DNA of 64,000 bases from Ailurus styani (GCA_002007465.1 LNAC01000009.1:147238-211237); one strand, 5' to 3'. Positions 42,236-52,974 are shown, counted from the stretch's first letter. Numbers and translations are program-made. The notes: generated by a model from the letters alone, not told the origin.

Positions 42236-42427
42236 GGGAACGCCTGGGTGGCTCAGTCGTTAAGCATCTTCCTTCAGTTCAGGTCATGATCTCAGGGTCC
42301 TGGGATTGAGCCCTGCATCGGGGTCCCTGCTCGGCGTGAAGCCTGCTTCTCCCTCTCTTACTCCTCCTACTTGTGTTCCCTCTCTCTGTGTCTCTCTCTG
42401 TCAAATAAATAAAATCTTAAAAAAAAT
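42236..42427 (+). mobile_element. CAN SINE
   Basis: Sense SINE with slightly mutated head GGGAACGCCTGGGTGGCTCAG, CT-rich tract and AATAAATAAAATCTT tail. The duplication TAATTGGACATA lies at 42221-42232 and 42428-42439. Confidence 0.95.
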
Positions 42428-42654
42428 AATTGGACATATAGAATCTACTTCTTTCATCAGTAGCAATAGAATAATGTTTTATTTGCTGGTACCTTGCATC
42501 TCTCCTTGTATGCTGAACCGCTTATTTTTAAAAGTAGAGTAAGTTTTGTAGGAAGACCCAGTTAAAAAGGAAAGTAGCTGGAAAGCAGGCTGCGTGCGTG
42601 TCCGTCATCATTAGAGCTTACACATATGCCTGTCACGAAGTGGGCTCGGACTTG

Positions 42655-42722
42655 TGCCCCAGAGGTCCCCAGTGTCTGGCACAGTGTAGACACTTTGTCA
42701 GTACTTGTTGGATAAATGAAGT
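42655..42722 (+). mobile_element. L2 LINE 3' terminus
   Basis: 'CCCCAGTGTCTGGCACAGTG' then 'TACTTGTTGGATAAATGAAG' is the L2 terminal sequence in sense orientation. Confidence 0.8.
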
Positions 42723-42794
42723 CAGTACAGGCAGGGAAGGGTTAAAGAAGGATGGCTTTCTGAGACTGAGGAGGTAGGGAAAGCAGCTAGGCCA

Positions 42795-42981
42795 GTGGGT
42801 CTCAGACTTAGTGTGGCCAGAGTCACCTGGGGGGCTGGTGAAAGCGGATGGCCTGGCCGCAGCCCAGAGCTTCTGATCCAGTGGGTATGGTGTGGGGCCC
42901 AGGAGGTTCCGTTTCTAACAGTTCCATCCGTGCGGCCGCTGTTGCCACTGTTGTTTCAGGACCATACTTTTGAGAACCACT
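42795..42981 (+). mobile_element. MER5-like hAT-Charlie element with intact ends
   Basis: A complete short DNA transposon relic: left end CAGTGGGTCTCAGACTTAG and right end TTGAGAACCACTG are inverted repeats. The interior has 'GAGTCACCTGGGGGGCTGG', 'GCTTCTGATCCAGTGG' and 'GGGGCCCAGGAGGTTCC'. Its flanks AGCTAGGC and ATCTAGGC form an 8-base target duplication with one mismatch, the length expected for hAT transposition. Confidence 0.88.
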
Positions 42982-42989
42982 GATCTAGG

Positions 42990-43105
42990 CTTATTGCCCT
43001 TTTTTTCCAGATGAGAAAAGAGGCCGAGGGGAAGTGTGCTTTGCCTAACTGACCAAATCAGTTAGTGGCATAACCTACATGAAAAGCCAGCCTCCCACTG
43101 CCTCA
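42990..43105 (+). mobile_element. MIR SINE fragment
   Basis: 'CCAGATGAGAAAAGAGGCCG' followed by 'GTGCTTTGCCTAACTGACC' resembles the MIR 3' half ('gatgaggaaactgaggc', 'taacttgcccaaggtc'). Confidence 0.55.
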
Positions 43106-43384
43106 CTTCCAGGAGAGAGAAGTGTGTTCCGATGTCCCTACATTGGCAAACTGCTGTGGTGTCCACATGCCCTAGTTTCTGGGGATTGAATCCTAGGTCA
43201 GTGCCCACTGTGGGACAGGACAGGAGGACAAGAGGTGTTGTTCCAGATGTTCATGAGTTAATCCTGCAGACATCCCCTGTGGCAGCTGCCCATTTGTGAC
43301 CAGATGACATCCGCCACCCATCAAAGGACGTGGTTTGTTTGGAAGCCACTTAAAGCCCTCTCGTTGTGGCCAGTTGTGTTCCTG

Positions 43385-43650
43385 AAGCGGCCTGGCCATC
43401 TTGGAGATCTCAGCCCAGCCCTCGGGCGTGGTCGGCCGGGGATGGGACTCTGCCTCGGGGCCAAGTCAGCCGGCCGCCCGGCTCCTTTCCCCGCGGCGTG
43501 GCAGCCCTGCGGTTGGGGTCGGGGGCGCGCTCTCGACAGCCCTGGCTTCTGAGGCTCTTTCCTCCCGGCCCCTCTCTCTTTCCTCCGGGCGAGATGCCGA
43601 GAATCTCTGATGGGCAGGCAGCCTGGGAGCACAAGCTGTTCGGTCCGGGG
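43385..43650. promoter_or_regulatory. CpG island-like patch
   Basis: About 23 CpGs in roughly 265 bases by direct count, with strongly elevated GC, including CCGGCCGCCCGG, CCCGCGGCGTGG and GGGCGCGCTCTCG. The density is close to that expected from base composition, meaning little CpG depletion, unlike the neighbourhood. It could be a small orphan CpG island or alternative promoter. Three overlapping ORFs on each strand are a consequence of composition. Confidence 0.45.
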
Positions 43651-43894
43651 AGAAGGAGGTCATTGTAGGCATTTCCTGCTCACACTTTTCTCTCTCGTTG
43701 CCCATCCGTCGTGTGTACTGTTGGCACCCCTCACCCTTGCGCCACCGTCCTGGCACCTTCCCGCTCTGACAGACGCGCTCACCGGTGACACTTAAGGAAG
43801 ACACTTCAGTGTCATGAGGAAGAGAGCGAGCTTGTAGGCACGGTGAGCAGAGTGGGGGTGCGGGCTGTTTTCCAGACACGGTGTGACTCCGCGC

Positions 43895-44005
43895 CTGGTT
43901 ATATTCTTTGAGCCTTAGGTTCTTCATCTGTGACGTGACCGTTGAAATACTGTCCGCCTGTCAGGGCTGGCATAGTAAGTGCTCAGTAAATTGTGGGCTG
44001 TTCTG
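43895..44005 (+). mobile_element. MIRb SINE, 3' part
   Basis: 'GAGCCTTAGGTTCTTCATCTG' , 'GTCAGGGCTGGCATAGTAAG' and 'TGCTCAGTAAATTGTGGGC' match MIRb. Confidence 0.75.
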
Positions 44006-44390
44006 AGGAGAACATGGTGTGGAATAGGTTGGAGTATAGGAATACTTGACTACCACTTGCCTTAAATGGCTCTTTCCCCTCACTTCCCGTGGCCTCTGTC
44101 ACTGTAAGGACGGTGCACCTTGGATTTCGCCTTGGGGCAACTTGGCTGTTAAGACAAGGTTGGGGGAGTTCCTTTTGTCTAAATGTCACTAGCACACTGG
44201 GGAAAGGATCTTGGTGAAAGGGGGATGACTTCAGGGTGGCTGTCTTCTCACGCCGCGGGGAGCTTGTGGAGATTTCTTTCTCGGAGCAGGTGAGGAAGGT
44301 GTGCGGTGAACCCTGCGCTCTGTCACCCTCTGTAGGGCGCACTGCCCAGCAGCCCCGGGAGGCAGGCAGGACTCACCTCCCCTCTCCCAC
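44006..44390. other. unique sequence, no feature recognised
   Basis: No repeat or gene recognised between the MIR and the C run. Confidence 0.4.

Positions 44391-44391
<1 letters not shown>

Positions 44392-44423
<32 letters not shown>
44392..44423. repeat. poly(C) run, 32 bases
   Basis: An uninterrupted C homopolymer at 44392-44423 preceded by C/T-rich DNA. Such runs are rare in mammalian DNA, can form i-motif or quadruplex structures, and are prone to length errors in sequencing. Confidence 0.97.
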
Positions 44424-44424
<1 letters not shown>

Positions 44425-45925
44425 CCACGCTGACCAGGTCTCCTGCCTCACCTTGACCCAGCCGGCCGGGGCCTTCCAGACATGCTCTCCCCTCTGCCAG
44501 AGGCACTTTCCCGCAGTCCACATCCTACATACACACTCCAGAGAAGTTGAAAATCTGGCCAATTGCCGTGAATTTTTCTGGCTTCAGTTTAAACCAGTTT
44601 CCTTGCAGGGTTAAGGGCGGGTGCCTGGGTGAAGGATGGCTTTAGAGCCCCGTTTCCTGCCTTACTACCGGCCCCCATCAGGGTTCCTGCGCTTCCCACG
44701 TAAGCCGCTTGCACTAGAAGCCTGGCTCCGTCTGCCTCCACGGGCATCCAGGCCAAGGTCCAGGCCTTCAGCACTTGATCTCCAGTTGGGGGAGGGGGCC
44801 TCGGCCCACTTTTGTAGCAGTTGGCCAGTTTGTAATGGTGTGTTTCGTTGGGCATCTTCCCTGTTCCTCCTAAGCACTGGTGTCCTGTCTGCCTGACTCA
44901 CTGCTGCACCCTGGGCACCGAGCATAAGGGGCTTGAGAAATACCCTGTGCCCTATTACCTCGTACAGTCCCCCTCCACAGGACTCCCTTCTGTCCAAAGA
45001 GGAGAGAGGGAATGCGACAGGGTCTTTCCTTGGCACACAACCAGCTCAGACTGGGCTTTGCTTTGAGCCTTCTTCACTTGGGGCCATGTGGGAGCCATCC
45101 TCTCCCAGACAGGTGGGGCCAGTGCTGGGGACACTGACCTTCACCAGACTGGACGTCATCAAAGGGCTCACAATTCTCCAAGCTCGGCCATGCCTAAGGC
45201 ACCAGAGTTACCTGGCCACCATGTGCCACTCACGGCCACAGCCCTGGATGGGGACAATCACGTAGGAGAAAAAATTTGCCCTAAACTAAGTGTGGAGCTC
45301 TAGATTTCTTTGACCTTTGGGAAGAGGCCCGAGTAGGAACGACTCATACTTTGGGGAGTTGGCTCAGGCCCAGCTGTCGAGCACAGAGTTATGAGCTCAG
45401 TGTTACCAGGCCGTCTTCTTTGGGTTACAGATCAGAATTTTAAAACTGAGAAGTGCTCTGGTAGGTTGGACAGAAGAGGCTACTGATTTGAGCATTTCAG
45501 AACTGGCCTTTCCACGTATGGGTTTGGGTTCACTGCCCCCAGAAATGAGTGTTGAAGACAGAGTGGCCAGCCTGTCTGAAGCAGCCAGGCTTAAACCAAG
45601 CTTCAGGACACATCGTTCTGTGCTCATATTTTTGTTTTGATGAAAAATTTAAAAACACCACTCAACCTCCATCACAAAGAATGCAAAAATATTATTATAA
45701 AGAAGCTAAATCTATTTCAATTGCTTTGTGTGATACTTAATTTGTAAGGAGAGTTGGAACCAAAAACACTTTAAAAGGTGACCTTCAAACACGTGCCGAA
45801 CTTCCTGCAGAGGATAGACCCGTTTATAGTTTCAATCCACTGATCTTCGTGCGTTTTTCAAACACATCCACTATCTTTCTGGCGGCTGCGTATTTTTTCC
45901 CCTCCCCTTTCTTCTTTTTTTTTTT
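44424..45925. other. unique sequence, no feature recognised
   Basis: No repeat family or gene recognised. ORFs at 44665-45036, 44933-45265 and others lie in mixed frames with no domain. Confidence 0.35.
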
Positions 45926-45927
45926 TT

Positions 45928-46050
45928 TTTCATATTTTTATTATCAAGGCACCCTTAGTTCTGAGGACACTGGGGCCAGCAGAACAAAATCTTCAGGAGA
46001 TTTCAATCTGGTGGGTACAGGACGGGCCCAGGCGTCCTGGAAGAAAATGA
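45928..46050 (-). mobile_element. probable L2 LINE 3' fragment
   Basis: After a T run at 45916-45930, 'CAAGGCACCCTTAGTTCTGAGG', 'CACTGGGGCCAGCAGAACAAA' and 'CAATCTGGTGGGTACAGGAC' resemble the antisense L2 end. Confidence 0.45.
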
Positions 46051-46533
46051 AGTGATATGGTTTTCTCCATGGTCAGTTGGTGGCTCTTAGACATTTTTGG
46101 TTGAACACCAGGGGACTTTCCCCTGCCATTCCTCCTCCCTCCTTCCTAAGGGAGGGTTTCACAGACACCCCCCACCCACCAGCCCACGTAACGGGAACCT
46201 CTGCTTGGGAATGCTGGGGCCTTGGCACATTCTTTGCCTTCCCAGTTGGCTTTGTTTTCCTATCTAGAAAATTCAGGGTTTTCCATCTTAAATATAAAAA
46301 TGTGGTTTCAACTTAGAATATGTTCTAAGGACTTTAAAAGTACTTTTGTTTTCCGCTAAGAAAACCGTTAATTCCTGAGCTGGGGTCCGCACAGAAGAAG
46401 GACGTAGCAGCGTTCAGGACAGGCCCCCAGGCCAGGCAGTGGTAGCTCCTCTCCCAGCCCTAATCTTGGGTACTCTGACACCTCAGTACCTCCGTTTTTA
46501 GCTTCTATGTATTTTGTCCAAGTTTGCTTTCTT

Positions 46534-46589
<56 letters not shown>

Positions 46590-46723
46590 GTGTGAGCTGG
46601 GGGTTGGGGGAAGGAGAGGGAGAGAGAATCTTAACCAGGCTCCTGACCTCACGACCCTGAAATCATGACTTGAGCTGAAATCAAGAGCCGGGTGCTTAAC
46701 CGACTGAGCCACCCAGGTACCCC
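46534..46723 (-). mobile_element. CAN SINE with a (GA)27 tract
   Basis: Inverted SINE ending 'GAGCCACCCAGGTACCCC', with flanks AAGTTTGCTTTCTT (46520-46533) and AGGTTTGCTTTCTT (46724-46737). The usual A tail is absent. Instead the element begins directly with about 27 GA units (46535-46588), suggesting the CT-rich region expanded to the insertion boundary. Confidence 0.93.
46535..46588. repeat. (GA)n microsatellite
   Basis: A pure 54-base GA array derived from the SINE's internal pyrimidine/purine tract. Likely polymorphic. Confidence 0.97.
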
Positions 46724-46839
46724 AGGTTTGCTTTCTTCTCATTGCAAATATGAACATGTATGGTTGCCTTGTGTATGCTTTTGACAGACACCTTGTCATT
46801 GACCCACTTCTCTACCCTTGTGAGAATCACTGCCTTAAT

Positions 46840-47040
46840 GACTTGAGAACAGAAACCATTTTTTTTCCAGCACAAAGTAGATGCTAAGCAAATATTGCAG
46901 CCAGATATAAACATATATGGCATAAAGCAGAAGGAAAAGCAATGATTGATCACTTTGGTCCCCCTTCTGGGTAAAATTTGTTGTCCAAACACTCACACAC
47001 ACACAGTAGGTCTTCAGAAATATTGACTGACTGACTTGTA
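46840..47040 (+). mobile_element. probable L2 LINE 3' fragment
   Basis: 'CCAGCACAAAGTAGATGCTAAG' and, further on, 'CAGTAGGTCTTCAGAAATATTG' resemble diverged L2 termini ('cacagtgcctggcacatagtaggtgctcaataaatatt'). Confidence 0.4.
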
Positions 47041-48325
47041 CTCTGAGTCTTGTACTAAAGAGACCTGTTTCAGCCAAATGTCTTTGCTTAGGGTGGCTGG
47101 TTAGTTGGAATTTGGTGACTGGGATTTGGTGACTAGTTGTCACCCCTTCCCCCCAAGCCCCATGGCTGGGCTCATGCAGGCCTGTTCCAGGCACGGTGTT
47201 TCAAATCCGTCTCCGCATCAGAAGGGGCTTGACCCGAGGAATGTTTTGATGTGAGATTTGAACTTCCCTGTCAGAGTCCAGGGATGCCCCTGCCTGTTGC
47301 TTCATGTGTGCACTGGGCTCTGCTGAGCTTGGGGCTTGCCCATCTCCCACTCAAGATTCGGAATTTCTTCGTAGTTTCTCTCTTTCCCCCAGACCTTTGT
47401 CCCTTGGAGGGCTAGTTAAAGCCCAGGTTCCTGGGTCCCTCCCCTCCTGGGTCTGGGTTGGGGGTTGGGGTAGAGAACTGGTGCCCTGACCAGCTCCAGG
47501 TCATGTCCATGCTGCTGTTCGTGACCCAGACCCTTCCCTCCCCTTCACTCGCAGTTGGGGAAAGGATTAAGACACTGTTTGGTCAGAGAATTAATTCATA
47601 GGATTACAAAGTGAAATCGAATTTAAGTCCTTTAGATTTTTGATATGCTTTGTGTACGTGATCACAGTATCTCTCACTGTGGTTGGTGGTTGAGAGAGGC
47701 CAGAAAGCCACCTATCGCCTCCACCTTAGAAACAGCCCACCTGCTGGCGCTGCGCCCGCACATGGTCCTTAGTTCCAGACCCAGAGCAGGAAGCTCAGCC
47801 ATTGTCCTGGTGACCCTGGGAAAGGACTGGATTTGCAGTCTTGATTGCCCCTACAGGCCCCCTCGCCTGCAGCAGTTCCTCGTTGTTCTAGTGAGGAGGA
47901 CATTCAGTGACCTCATGTCCTAGCGAGAAAATCATCTATGCCACACTCCCCAAGAAGAAGGGTCTTCAGCATTTCAAGTTCGTTGTAATGAAAATATATT
48001 TCATGAATGATACGTAGCCTTAGTGCCTTCTGATCGTTTCTGTTCTGTTTCATGTTTTAATCCACGGAATTGGTTTGGGGACCTGCTAATGTGTCGTGAC
48101 TTGGAGTCAGTGTGAGCAGGAGGAATAGACCACATGTCTCCCACTCGTGCAGCTATTAGCCTTTCTGCTGGGACTCACTCTGTTCTGTCTCCCAGAGATG
48201 GCCTCTCTTACCCAAGGTGACCCCATCTCTTCACACGTTTCATAGTCCTGTCCCATGATGTCTACTCGGCTTACAGCCTTGGGGCTTTCTTCATGAACTT
48301 TTCCTGTATCTTAATGGAAGTAAAC
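47041..48325. other. unique sequence, no feature recognised
   Basis: Contains a GGGTTGGGGGTTGGGG-type tract at 47455-47472 that could form a quadruplex. No gene or clear repeat. Confidence 0.35.
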
Positions 48326-48329
48326 CCTT

Positions 48330-48500
48330 TATTTCTTCGGCATTTGACTTGCTCTGCTGTGTGTTGGAGCTCTGGGTGTATGGCTTTACTTCTCTGTTTG
48401 CTTGTAAACCACGTGAGGGCAGGGTCTGCTTTCCTGTTCCGCCACGGACCAGACCAGGTCTTCTGTGGCCCCAAATGCCCAGCATGTGGCTGGTGGAAGG
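48330..48500 (+). mobile_element. possible L2 LINE 3' fragment
   Basis: 'TCTCTGTTTGCTTGTAAACC' and 'CACGTGAGGGCAGGGTCTGC' resemble the L2 3' UTR ('tgtctgtctcccccactag', 'catgagggcagggac'). Tentative. Confidence 0.4.
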
Positions 48501-49795
48501 AGCTCAGCCAAGTTGTGCTCCATTGTGTCAGTGGCCGCAGGGCCCAGATTTGGTTTCTAACCTTGTTTCACGGGGAAAGTGATTCTGATTCCAAGCAACT
48601 GACTTAGAGAAGACGTCTCCGCCTCCTTCGTTCTCCCTGTGGCCTGTGCTTGTGCTCCCTCCTCGGTGTGCTGAGACAGAGGCCGCCTCCTATGGAGAGA
48701 TTTGGTCCTTTACAAAGAACTTCAGTTCTAGGGTATGTAAAGGATACAGCTGCTCAGAGAAAACAAGGGAAAACTAGGTTCCTTCTCGGAAAATGCACAT
48801 AGTGTCCTGCTCTGAGGATTCTAGAATGAAGCAACTGGATTTTTCGTAAAGGCACTCTGGGGTGGGGTAGGTTTTTGGAGGGTTCTGAACAAGAGAGAGA
48901 CTTTGGAGAGAGTTAAAGGAATGTTATTTGGCTGAGTCTAAGACCCAAGAAGGGAGATGGCCAGCCACCAAAGAACTGTCTTTTAAAAGCACACATTGTG
49001 ACGCCATCTTGTTATTAATCACAGCCTGTAAAGGTATAAATTCAAGAGAACTGGGAGGCCTTTTTGACTTTGGAAAGTCCCTTTCTAATGCTTCCTAGCC
49101 AAATGGCAACTCCAGCTATGGCTCAAATACATATCCTTCCACACCCCATTGTTTTTGAAGTTGTTTAAAAAGAGTGCCTGGGTTCCATCTATCATCCCAC
49201 CTGCTGAGGTGAATGCTGGCGCCCCTTTGGCCTCTCCCCCGGGGGCTGAGAGACTGCCTGAGATTTCACCAGCAGGAGTATTTTTAGCCTGGCAGTTAGC
49301 ACAGCAAGGAGGTCTTTGATGTGCTGCTGCCATGAGTGAGCGAGCCATCTTGGTCTTGGACATTTCTAGAAGGGTGTGATTCACTTTTATAAGCCGTACT
49401 GGCCTGAAAGTCTTGTCTTCTACTCTTGTGGTGACTTGCTTACCTGTAGCTTCAAAGTTGTGAACACATCTAATAAAGAGCGCGTTTGCTGGGCTTTCCT
49501 TGTGAAAGGAGGAAGAGGGACCCTACCCTGAGATGTGCCGTCTGAGTCAGAGGCGGGGTGGGGGCAGGGTGGCGGTGCACAGAGCCGGTGCAGAGCCCGG
49601 TGCCGTGTACACGCTGGTCTGTCCGAAGTGGAACACTGACCCGGAGACAATAGGCCGTTCGTTCAGGGGACAAAAGCGTGCAAGGGTCCTCCTTTCCCCA
49701 AACCCGTGTTCTGCCTTCCTGGAGCCATCGTTAGGGTACTTACTCACTTCTCCCTCCCACATGGGAAGACTGTGGCTGGTGTGTAAGCTACACTG
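48501..49795. other. unique sequence, no feature recognised
   Basis: No repeat family or gene identified. ORFs at 49085-49384 and 49533-49856 lack any recognisable domain. Confidence 0.35.
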
Positions 49796-49797
49796 GG

Positions 49798-49940
49798 CTC
49801 AAACCCAGAGTCTCACCTCTCAGCCTCAGTTTCCCTACCGAGGAGGGTCACTGTGAGAATTAAATGAGAAAGGCCCATGACGTGCCCGGGGCGGCACTAG
49901 ACACTCACGGTCCCAGCTGTCGCTGTGGTTACTCGGTACC
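49798..49940 (+). mobile_element. MIRb SINE
   Basis: 'CTCAAACCCAGAGTCTCACC', 'TCAGCCTCAGTTTCCCTACC', 'GAGAATTAAATGAGAAAGG' and 'GACACTCACGG' follow MIRb. Confidence 0.75.
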
Positions 49941-51130
49941 TAATGCCTCTGCGTGCGGAACTGATACATTTGACTGGAGATGCGTTGGTTTGGATGTCAG
50001 GCTCTAAGCTGGTGAAATTCTGGCTTTGACTAAACCAGCGTGTCTTCTGATTTTAGTCCCAGGATTTCGAGGGCCCTCAGAGCCTCTGGTGCGTGGGAGA
50101 CCACCTGTGGCTGCAGGTATTTCGCAGAGAATGGCTGGGCGTCACCAGGACCGGAGCAGGCTGTCCTCTCTCCTGGCCCTCTGCATGTGTTTACTTATGA
50201 CTCTGAAGTTGTCTCAGGAGGAGGAGAAATGTCTGGGCGGCTGGTTGATACTTTTTCAGCCATTACTGAGGAAGGAGCCCTGGACTGGACTCGTCGAGGA
50301 TGCCTGGGTCCCCAGCTGGGGGGCACACCCAATCCCAGGGCCTCCGCTTCCTCTGTAGGCAGACTCGGGGTCCTTTCAAGTGCTCACAGCACATGGAAGC
50401 CGAGAGCCCCACCACTCACTTGGTACCTGCCCACGGGTGCCCCCTTGGCCGTGACTGTGGAGGGATGGGATTGATCAGCCCCTGCTTCTGAATGCGTAGA
50501 GCAGAGTGGGGTTGGTTTTTTCCCGTGTATGTCTGGACCATCATACATAATAAATGTTTCTGCCAGAGCAGGCCCCCCGGCCCCAAACATATTTGAGAGA
50601 CAGAAACAGAGGGTCAGGGTGCAGGAAGAAACTCTGAGAAGACCCTTTACTCGTTTTGTACCAGAGAAAAATTCGCTGCCCCTGGTTGGCTGAGACTACA
50701 GACTACCTCTCCTTCACCTCCACCGCTTTCTGCCCTCCACCCACGTGCCTGGGAAGCCAGAAGTTTGCCTTGGAGAAGTGGTCATTTTCAGATCCCTCTG
50801 TGGTCCTCGGAGACTTCTATAGCCTTTTCCAAGCCAGCACCTGTTTGCTGACTCTGATGCTTTTTGTGGGTGGGCCGCGTGTGAAATGAAGCCCGGGGCT
50901 GTTCTTGGAAGCCCAGCCCTTCCTCCTGCCCCAAGTTGCAGGCTGGGTTTTCTTTCCAGGACGCTGGGCCTCAGAGCACTTCCGCAGGCACCTGGCACCG
51001 TCCTCCCCCGAACCTGGCCCTGAGCAGCTGAAAAGCCCCTGCCTTTGCTGGTCAGGTCTCCACTGTGGGACTCCTCGCTTGTGTCCTGATGGAGGACTTT
51101 TCCCAGCTCTTCTCCGGATTAGGAGGAGCT
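49941..51130. other. unique sequence with a weak exon-like cassette
   Basis: At 50040-50118 an open stretch is bounded by a pyrimidine-containing acceptor (TTCTGATTTTAG, ending about 50056) and a CAG/GTATTT donor near 50118. I recognise no protein in any frame. The rest has no identified feature. Confidence 0.25.
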
Positions 51131-51230
51131 CCCTGGAGGGAGGAGCTGTGTCTTGCTCTTTCCTGACCCTAGTGCCTTGCAGATGTTTGGCGTATAAAGA
51201 TATATGGAATGGATGAATGAGTGAGGGAGT
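51131..51230 (+). mobile_element. possible L2 LINE 3' terminus
   Basis: 'GAGCTGTGTCTTGCTC', 'CCTAGTGCCTTGCAGATG' and 'GGAATGGATGAATGAGTG' resemble the end of L2. Tentative. Confidence 0.4.
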
Positions 51231-51359
51231 GAATGGGGATGCCCTGCGGGGCCTGCTGTGGGTTATCGGGTGCACCCTGTTTCCCCAGGTGTTCGGGAAG
51301 GGGAAGGGCTCTCCAGGCGACCCTTGTCCTTTCACTTTCTTCCTTCTCTCCTTCCTCAG

Positions 51360-51640
51360 CTGCCTGGAAAATAAATAAATATGTACTCGCTGACAAATGA
51401 AAATGTTTTTCCTCTGGAGATCCAGAAGGTAGCCTGACGAATAATGGGTTCCAGGGTCCCCGAGCAGGGCCAGGTGCCGCCGAGGCTGGCAGGGCCCCCG
51501 GGCGCCACAGCCGCCACTGTCGCGGGGCACCTGCCTGTGTGCCGTCACCGCGGCTCGGCCCCAAATAAACAGGCCTTCTTGCCCCAACTTGGGCTGCTTT
51601 GCTGGTGACACGATGCTAAAAAATACGCTCAGAGGCCCTT
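51360..51640. promoter_or_regulatory. candidate conserved non-coding or GC-rich regulatory block
   Basis: Repeat-free DNA combining an AT-rich part (AAATAAATAAATATG near 51370) with a CpG-rich stretch at 51480-51560 (GGGCGCCACAGCCGCC, GTCACCGCGGCTCGG) and back. No exon or promoter motif can be supported. Confidence 0.25.
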
Positions 51641-52035
51641 GAGGAGCATTGTTTGAATTCTAAACTGGCACCAGTCCCACCGTGCAAGTTCCTCTGAGGG
51701 ACAGAGGCAGCTCTGAACAACTCCACCTTAGGGACAGAGGTCGGGGCGGACTGGGCTTCCTGCTGCAGCCGGGATCCTGGACCGTGTGGTGCTTGGGCCC
51801 TGCCGGCTCTCTGCCGGGTGCCGTGCGGTGCGGTGGTGTGTTGACTCAGAATCCAGCGGCCTCCCCCGCCCCAGCCCCTCCCTCCTCCCCTCCCTCTCTC
51901 CGTGTCTCTCATCTCGAGAAATAAAACTCTGGAGAAAGTGACGAATTCGCATCTCGGGATGGCTGTGAAGTCTGTGTCTTTAAGAATCTCTAGGCCATTT
52001 CCAAACGGTGATGAGAAAAAAATACTTCCTTGGGA
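51641..52035. other. unique sequence with a polypyrimidine tract
   Basis: A C/T-rich tract lies at 51862-51912. No gene recognised. Confidence 0.4.
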
Positions 52036-52039
52036 GGAG

Positions 52040-52310
52040 GCCTCCCCGGGGCGGGGTGACCTTGAACGCTCACCACACGAGTCAGCGAGTCAGCGCTCCG
52101 GTTGCCTCATCTGTGCTGTGTGCGCGCAGTGTGCGGGGTCGGGGGGATGGGGCGGGGCCCTGTGTCCGAGGGCACCGAGAAGCCTTTCCTTCCGGTGCTC
52201 CTGGGAGGGTAGGGTAAGCTCGGGCTCCCCGCCCAGCGCCCGACCGGTAACGGGCCCGTCTAAACGAGAGCTGCCGCTGTCGCCGTTTGATTCGGCTGCA
52301 GGGGAGAAGC
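52040..52310. promoter_or_regulatory. CpG island-like patch with quadruplex motif
   Basis: About 27 CpGs in roughly 270 bases by direct count, including GTGCGCGCAG and the run CCCAGCGCCCGACCGGTAACG. Inside it, 52135-52157 reads G4-TC-G6-AT-G4-C-G4, an almost ideal quadruplex on the + strand with loops of one or two bases. GC boxes (GGGGCGGGG) occur at 52049-52057 and 52149-52157 and could bind Sp1-type factors. It could be a small promoter or enhancer, but no transcript can be shown. Confidence 0.45.
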
Positions 52311-52479
52311 AGCTCTCAAGCCTCGAGGCTCCCCTTTCATCTCCTCCTGGAACATCTGTCCGATGTTTGATGAATGTTTGATAAACATTGGGGAAAACTC
52401 TTTGCGTGGATTTACTCAGAGCCCTCCGACGGCGTGCGTGAGGGGCTGTGGACCTCGCAAGGGCTCTGCTTTTTTCTCT

Positions 52480-52870
52480 GAGTGAGAAGATGCCACAGGA
52501 GGGTTTTGAGCAGAGGGGCGATGTAACTGGACTTGACCTTTTACCCGGACCCCTCTGGTTACTGGGTTGAAAAGATTAGGAGGGCGAGGAGCAGGGGACT
52601 GTTGGACGGCTGTGGTGGTTTAGGCACGAAGCGGCTCTGGTTTGGGTCAGGGTGTCATGGTGCCGGTGGTCGTCGTGCTGAGACTCTGGATAGACCATTA
52701 AGGTGGGACGGATGCGTGGAATTTGCTGGAGGATTGGAAGGTGGATGTGAGCAAAAGAACAGAGTCCGGAATTTTGACCTGAGCCCCTGGAAGGGTAAAG
52801 TTTCCTGTTTCACCAAGATGCAGTGGCAGCAGGTTTGGGAGGGAGTATCAGGAAGAGTTTTGTGCCTGTG
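52480..52870 (-). mobile_element. L2 LINE, antisense ORF2 part
   Basis: 'GGAGGGTTTTGAGCAGAGGGG' is a near-exact antisense L2 signature. It is followed by 'CGATGTAACTGGACTTGACC', the region of 'gcagtaatccaggtg', and 'TTTTGACCTGAGCCCCTGG' ('tttggcctgagcaactgg'). Confidence 0.8.
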
Positions 52871-52974
52871 CCGCCGGACCTAGACCCCCAGGACGGTGAC
52901 CGGGAGCCTGCGTGTAGAAGGGGACCGCGCCGCAGCTCAGCAGTGCGGACCTCTTCCGTCTGCACCGGTCTCTG

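Noticed and set aside
44231..44562. Glycine-rich or proline-rich ORFs
   Set aside because: They arise from the 32-base C homopolymer.
46368..46799. ORF with an SLSLSL repeat
   Set aside because: It is the (GA)n microsatellite inside a SINE.
50817..51611. 264-codon minus-strand open frame
   Set aside because: It crosses a possible L2 terminus, has no recognisable domain, is overlapped by other frames of 131 and 103 codons, and has no splice or promoter context.
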